This document shows, piece after piece, positions 63,332 through 64,000 of a DNA stretch of 64,000 bases (its first letter is position 1; every line of letters begins with the position of its first letter). This DNA is from Methanobrevibacter ruminantium (GTDB taxonomy: Archaea; Methanobacteriota; Methanobacteria; Methanobacteriales; Methanobacteriaceae): assembly GCA_004553595.1 (NCBI GenBank), contig SFKZ01000003.1, positions 62,001 to 126,000 of the forward strand. Direction: 5' to 3'. The notes beneath the pieces were generated by a model that saw only the letters and a list, made by a program, of their open reading frames with translations, did not search any database and was not told the DNA's origin. The position numbers and the translations under genes are program-made.

Positions 63332-63598
63332 AAAAATCCCCCCTTACTAAGGGAATCATTTGTAGTTAGCATATAATTTTACATATTAAAGATAGTATAT
63401 TTCTTAATATATAAAAAGTTTACTTCAGTTAAGTTAATTAAGTATTTTTCTAAACATTGTTATATAAATTTTAAAGATTTTTAAATGCACTAATAACTGC
63501 TAAAATAATTAAGAAATAGATGAAACTTGCAAAAACATTAATTATAAAAAGGAATAGATAATTAATTGAATCATTAAAAATAAGGAATTACAGATAAA

Positions 63599-64000
63599 AT
63601 GAAACAATTTGAAATCAAAAGCCATGACGGTCCTGGAAGATATGGGAAGCTTGGAGATTTGGAAACTCCAACAATAATCAATAAGGATGACTTTTCCATA
63701 GCTGATGATGAATCCTCAGCTTATGATGTTGAAAAGGAAATTGCAGAGTGGAGCGTTAATCAAACCATTGAAAAAGCAAGCCTTGTTGAAGACAAGGAAA
63801 TAGCAGTTATCCAAGGAAGCAAGTACATCGACTTGCGTATCAAATGCCTTAAGGAACTTGAAGAACTCGGATACAATGGATTCATTATAGCGAATGCAGA
63901 TGATCTTCTTCTTCATCCAAGGGATTTGGTTGACTTGATTGTTGCACTTAGGCAAAACATGAAAGCATCCAGCTACTTGATATTCCCATTTGCTGAAGCA
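63599..64000 (+). CDS. arcS: Archaeosine synthase ArcS (partial, N-terminal part)
   Basis: The 134 visible codons begin MKQFEIKSHDGPGRYGKLGD and include TPTIINKDDF and ELGYNGFIIANADDLLLHP, matching the N-terminus of the TgtA2/ArcS family related to tRNA-guanine transglycosylase. ArcS adds an amidino group to position 15 of tRNA to make archaeosine. The frame is open to the right edge. The ribosome binding site is weak (AAGGAATTACAGATAAA). Confidence 0.8.
   Translation, partial: MKQFEIKSHDGPGRYGKLGDLETPTIINKDDFSIADDESSAYDVEKEIAEWSVNQTIEKASLVEDKEIAVIQGSKYIDLRIKCLKELEELGYNGFIIANADDLLLHPRDLVDLIVALRQNMKASSYLIFPFAEA

Overview
This window is a roughly 30% GC archaeal chromosome segment from a pseudomurein-walled, hydrogenotrophic methanogen, most likely a Methanobrevibacter species. 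The evidence is the long archaeal ribosomal protein superoperon (uL3 to SecY, then adkA, an EMC3-like protein, eL34, cmk, eL14), the methanogenesis genes hdrB, hdrC and an fwdF-like polyferredoxin, 2-phosphoglycerate kinase, class III signal-peptide pilins, two secreted pseudomurein-binding transglutaminase-like proteins, archaeal SRP 7S RNA, and GGTGAT/GGAGG ribosome binding sites. No IS element, prophage or CRISPR array was seen.

Layout. 1-6690 is a nitrogen-assimilation block: a KaiC-like/PEP-pyruvate protein cut by the window edge, a glutamate synthase split into separate amidotransferase, GXGXG and FMN polypeptides with an extra FrhB-like iron-sulfur subunit, and glutamine synthetase behind a promoter carrying an NrpR-type palindrome. 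7079-10025 holds a small winged-helix protein, Cbf5, dCMP deaminase and a DEDD exonuclease. 10026-29093 is the translation superoperon, read leftward from a SPOUT-type methyltransferase and uL3 down to eL14; it is broken into probable separate transcripts by structured non-coding gaps at 27.7-28.3, 17.9-18.4, 14.7-15.3 and 11.0-11.8 kb. 29.5-41.5 kb carries a METTL5-like methyltransferase, pyruvate carboxylase subunit A with biotin ligase, an MJ0158-type PLP protein, fumarate hydratase beta, a DUF2070 membrane protein, RqcH and a metallo-beta-lactamase-fold hydrolase. 41.5-56.2 kb is rich in envelope genes: a membrane-anchored protein of unknown function, two tiny pilins and two pseudomurein-directed hydrolase-like proteins, interspersed with fwdF, coaD, a CDF transporter, an aminotransferase and a radical SAM protein. 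56.3-64 kb has tRNA-Ser(GCU), SRP RNA, a CBS protein, 2-phosphoglycerate kinase, a phosphoesterase, two small archaeal proteins of unknown function, hdrB-hdrC, a MarR regulator and the start of archaeosine synthase.

How the genes work together. GlnA and the split glutamate synthase form the GS-GOGAT cycle, with electrons probably entering through the ferredoxin-like and FrhB-like modules. PycA with BirA supplies oxaloacetate and FumB works later in the same incomplete reductive TCA branch. HdrBC regenerates CoM and CoB thiols and low-potential ferredoxin, and an FwdF-type polyferredoxin uses such electrons for CO2 fixation to formylmethanofuran.

Most notable items: the glutamate-synthase-associated FrhB-like subunit reads as a circular permutation of the usual FrhB/FdhB domain order; HdrC has an acidic N-terminal extension of about 134 residues; both pseudomurein hydrolase-like genes appear to start at ATT codons; and several structured non-coding gaps in the ribosomal cluster look like leaders or small RNAs.
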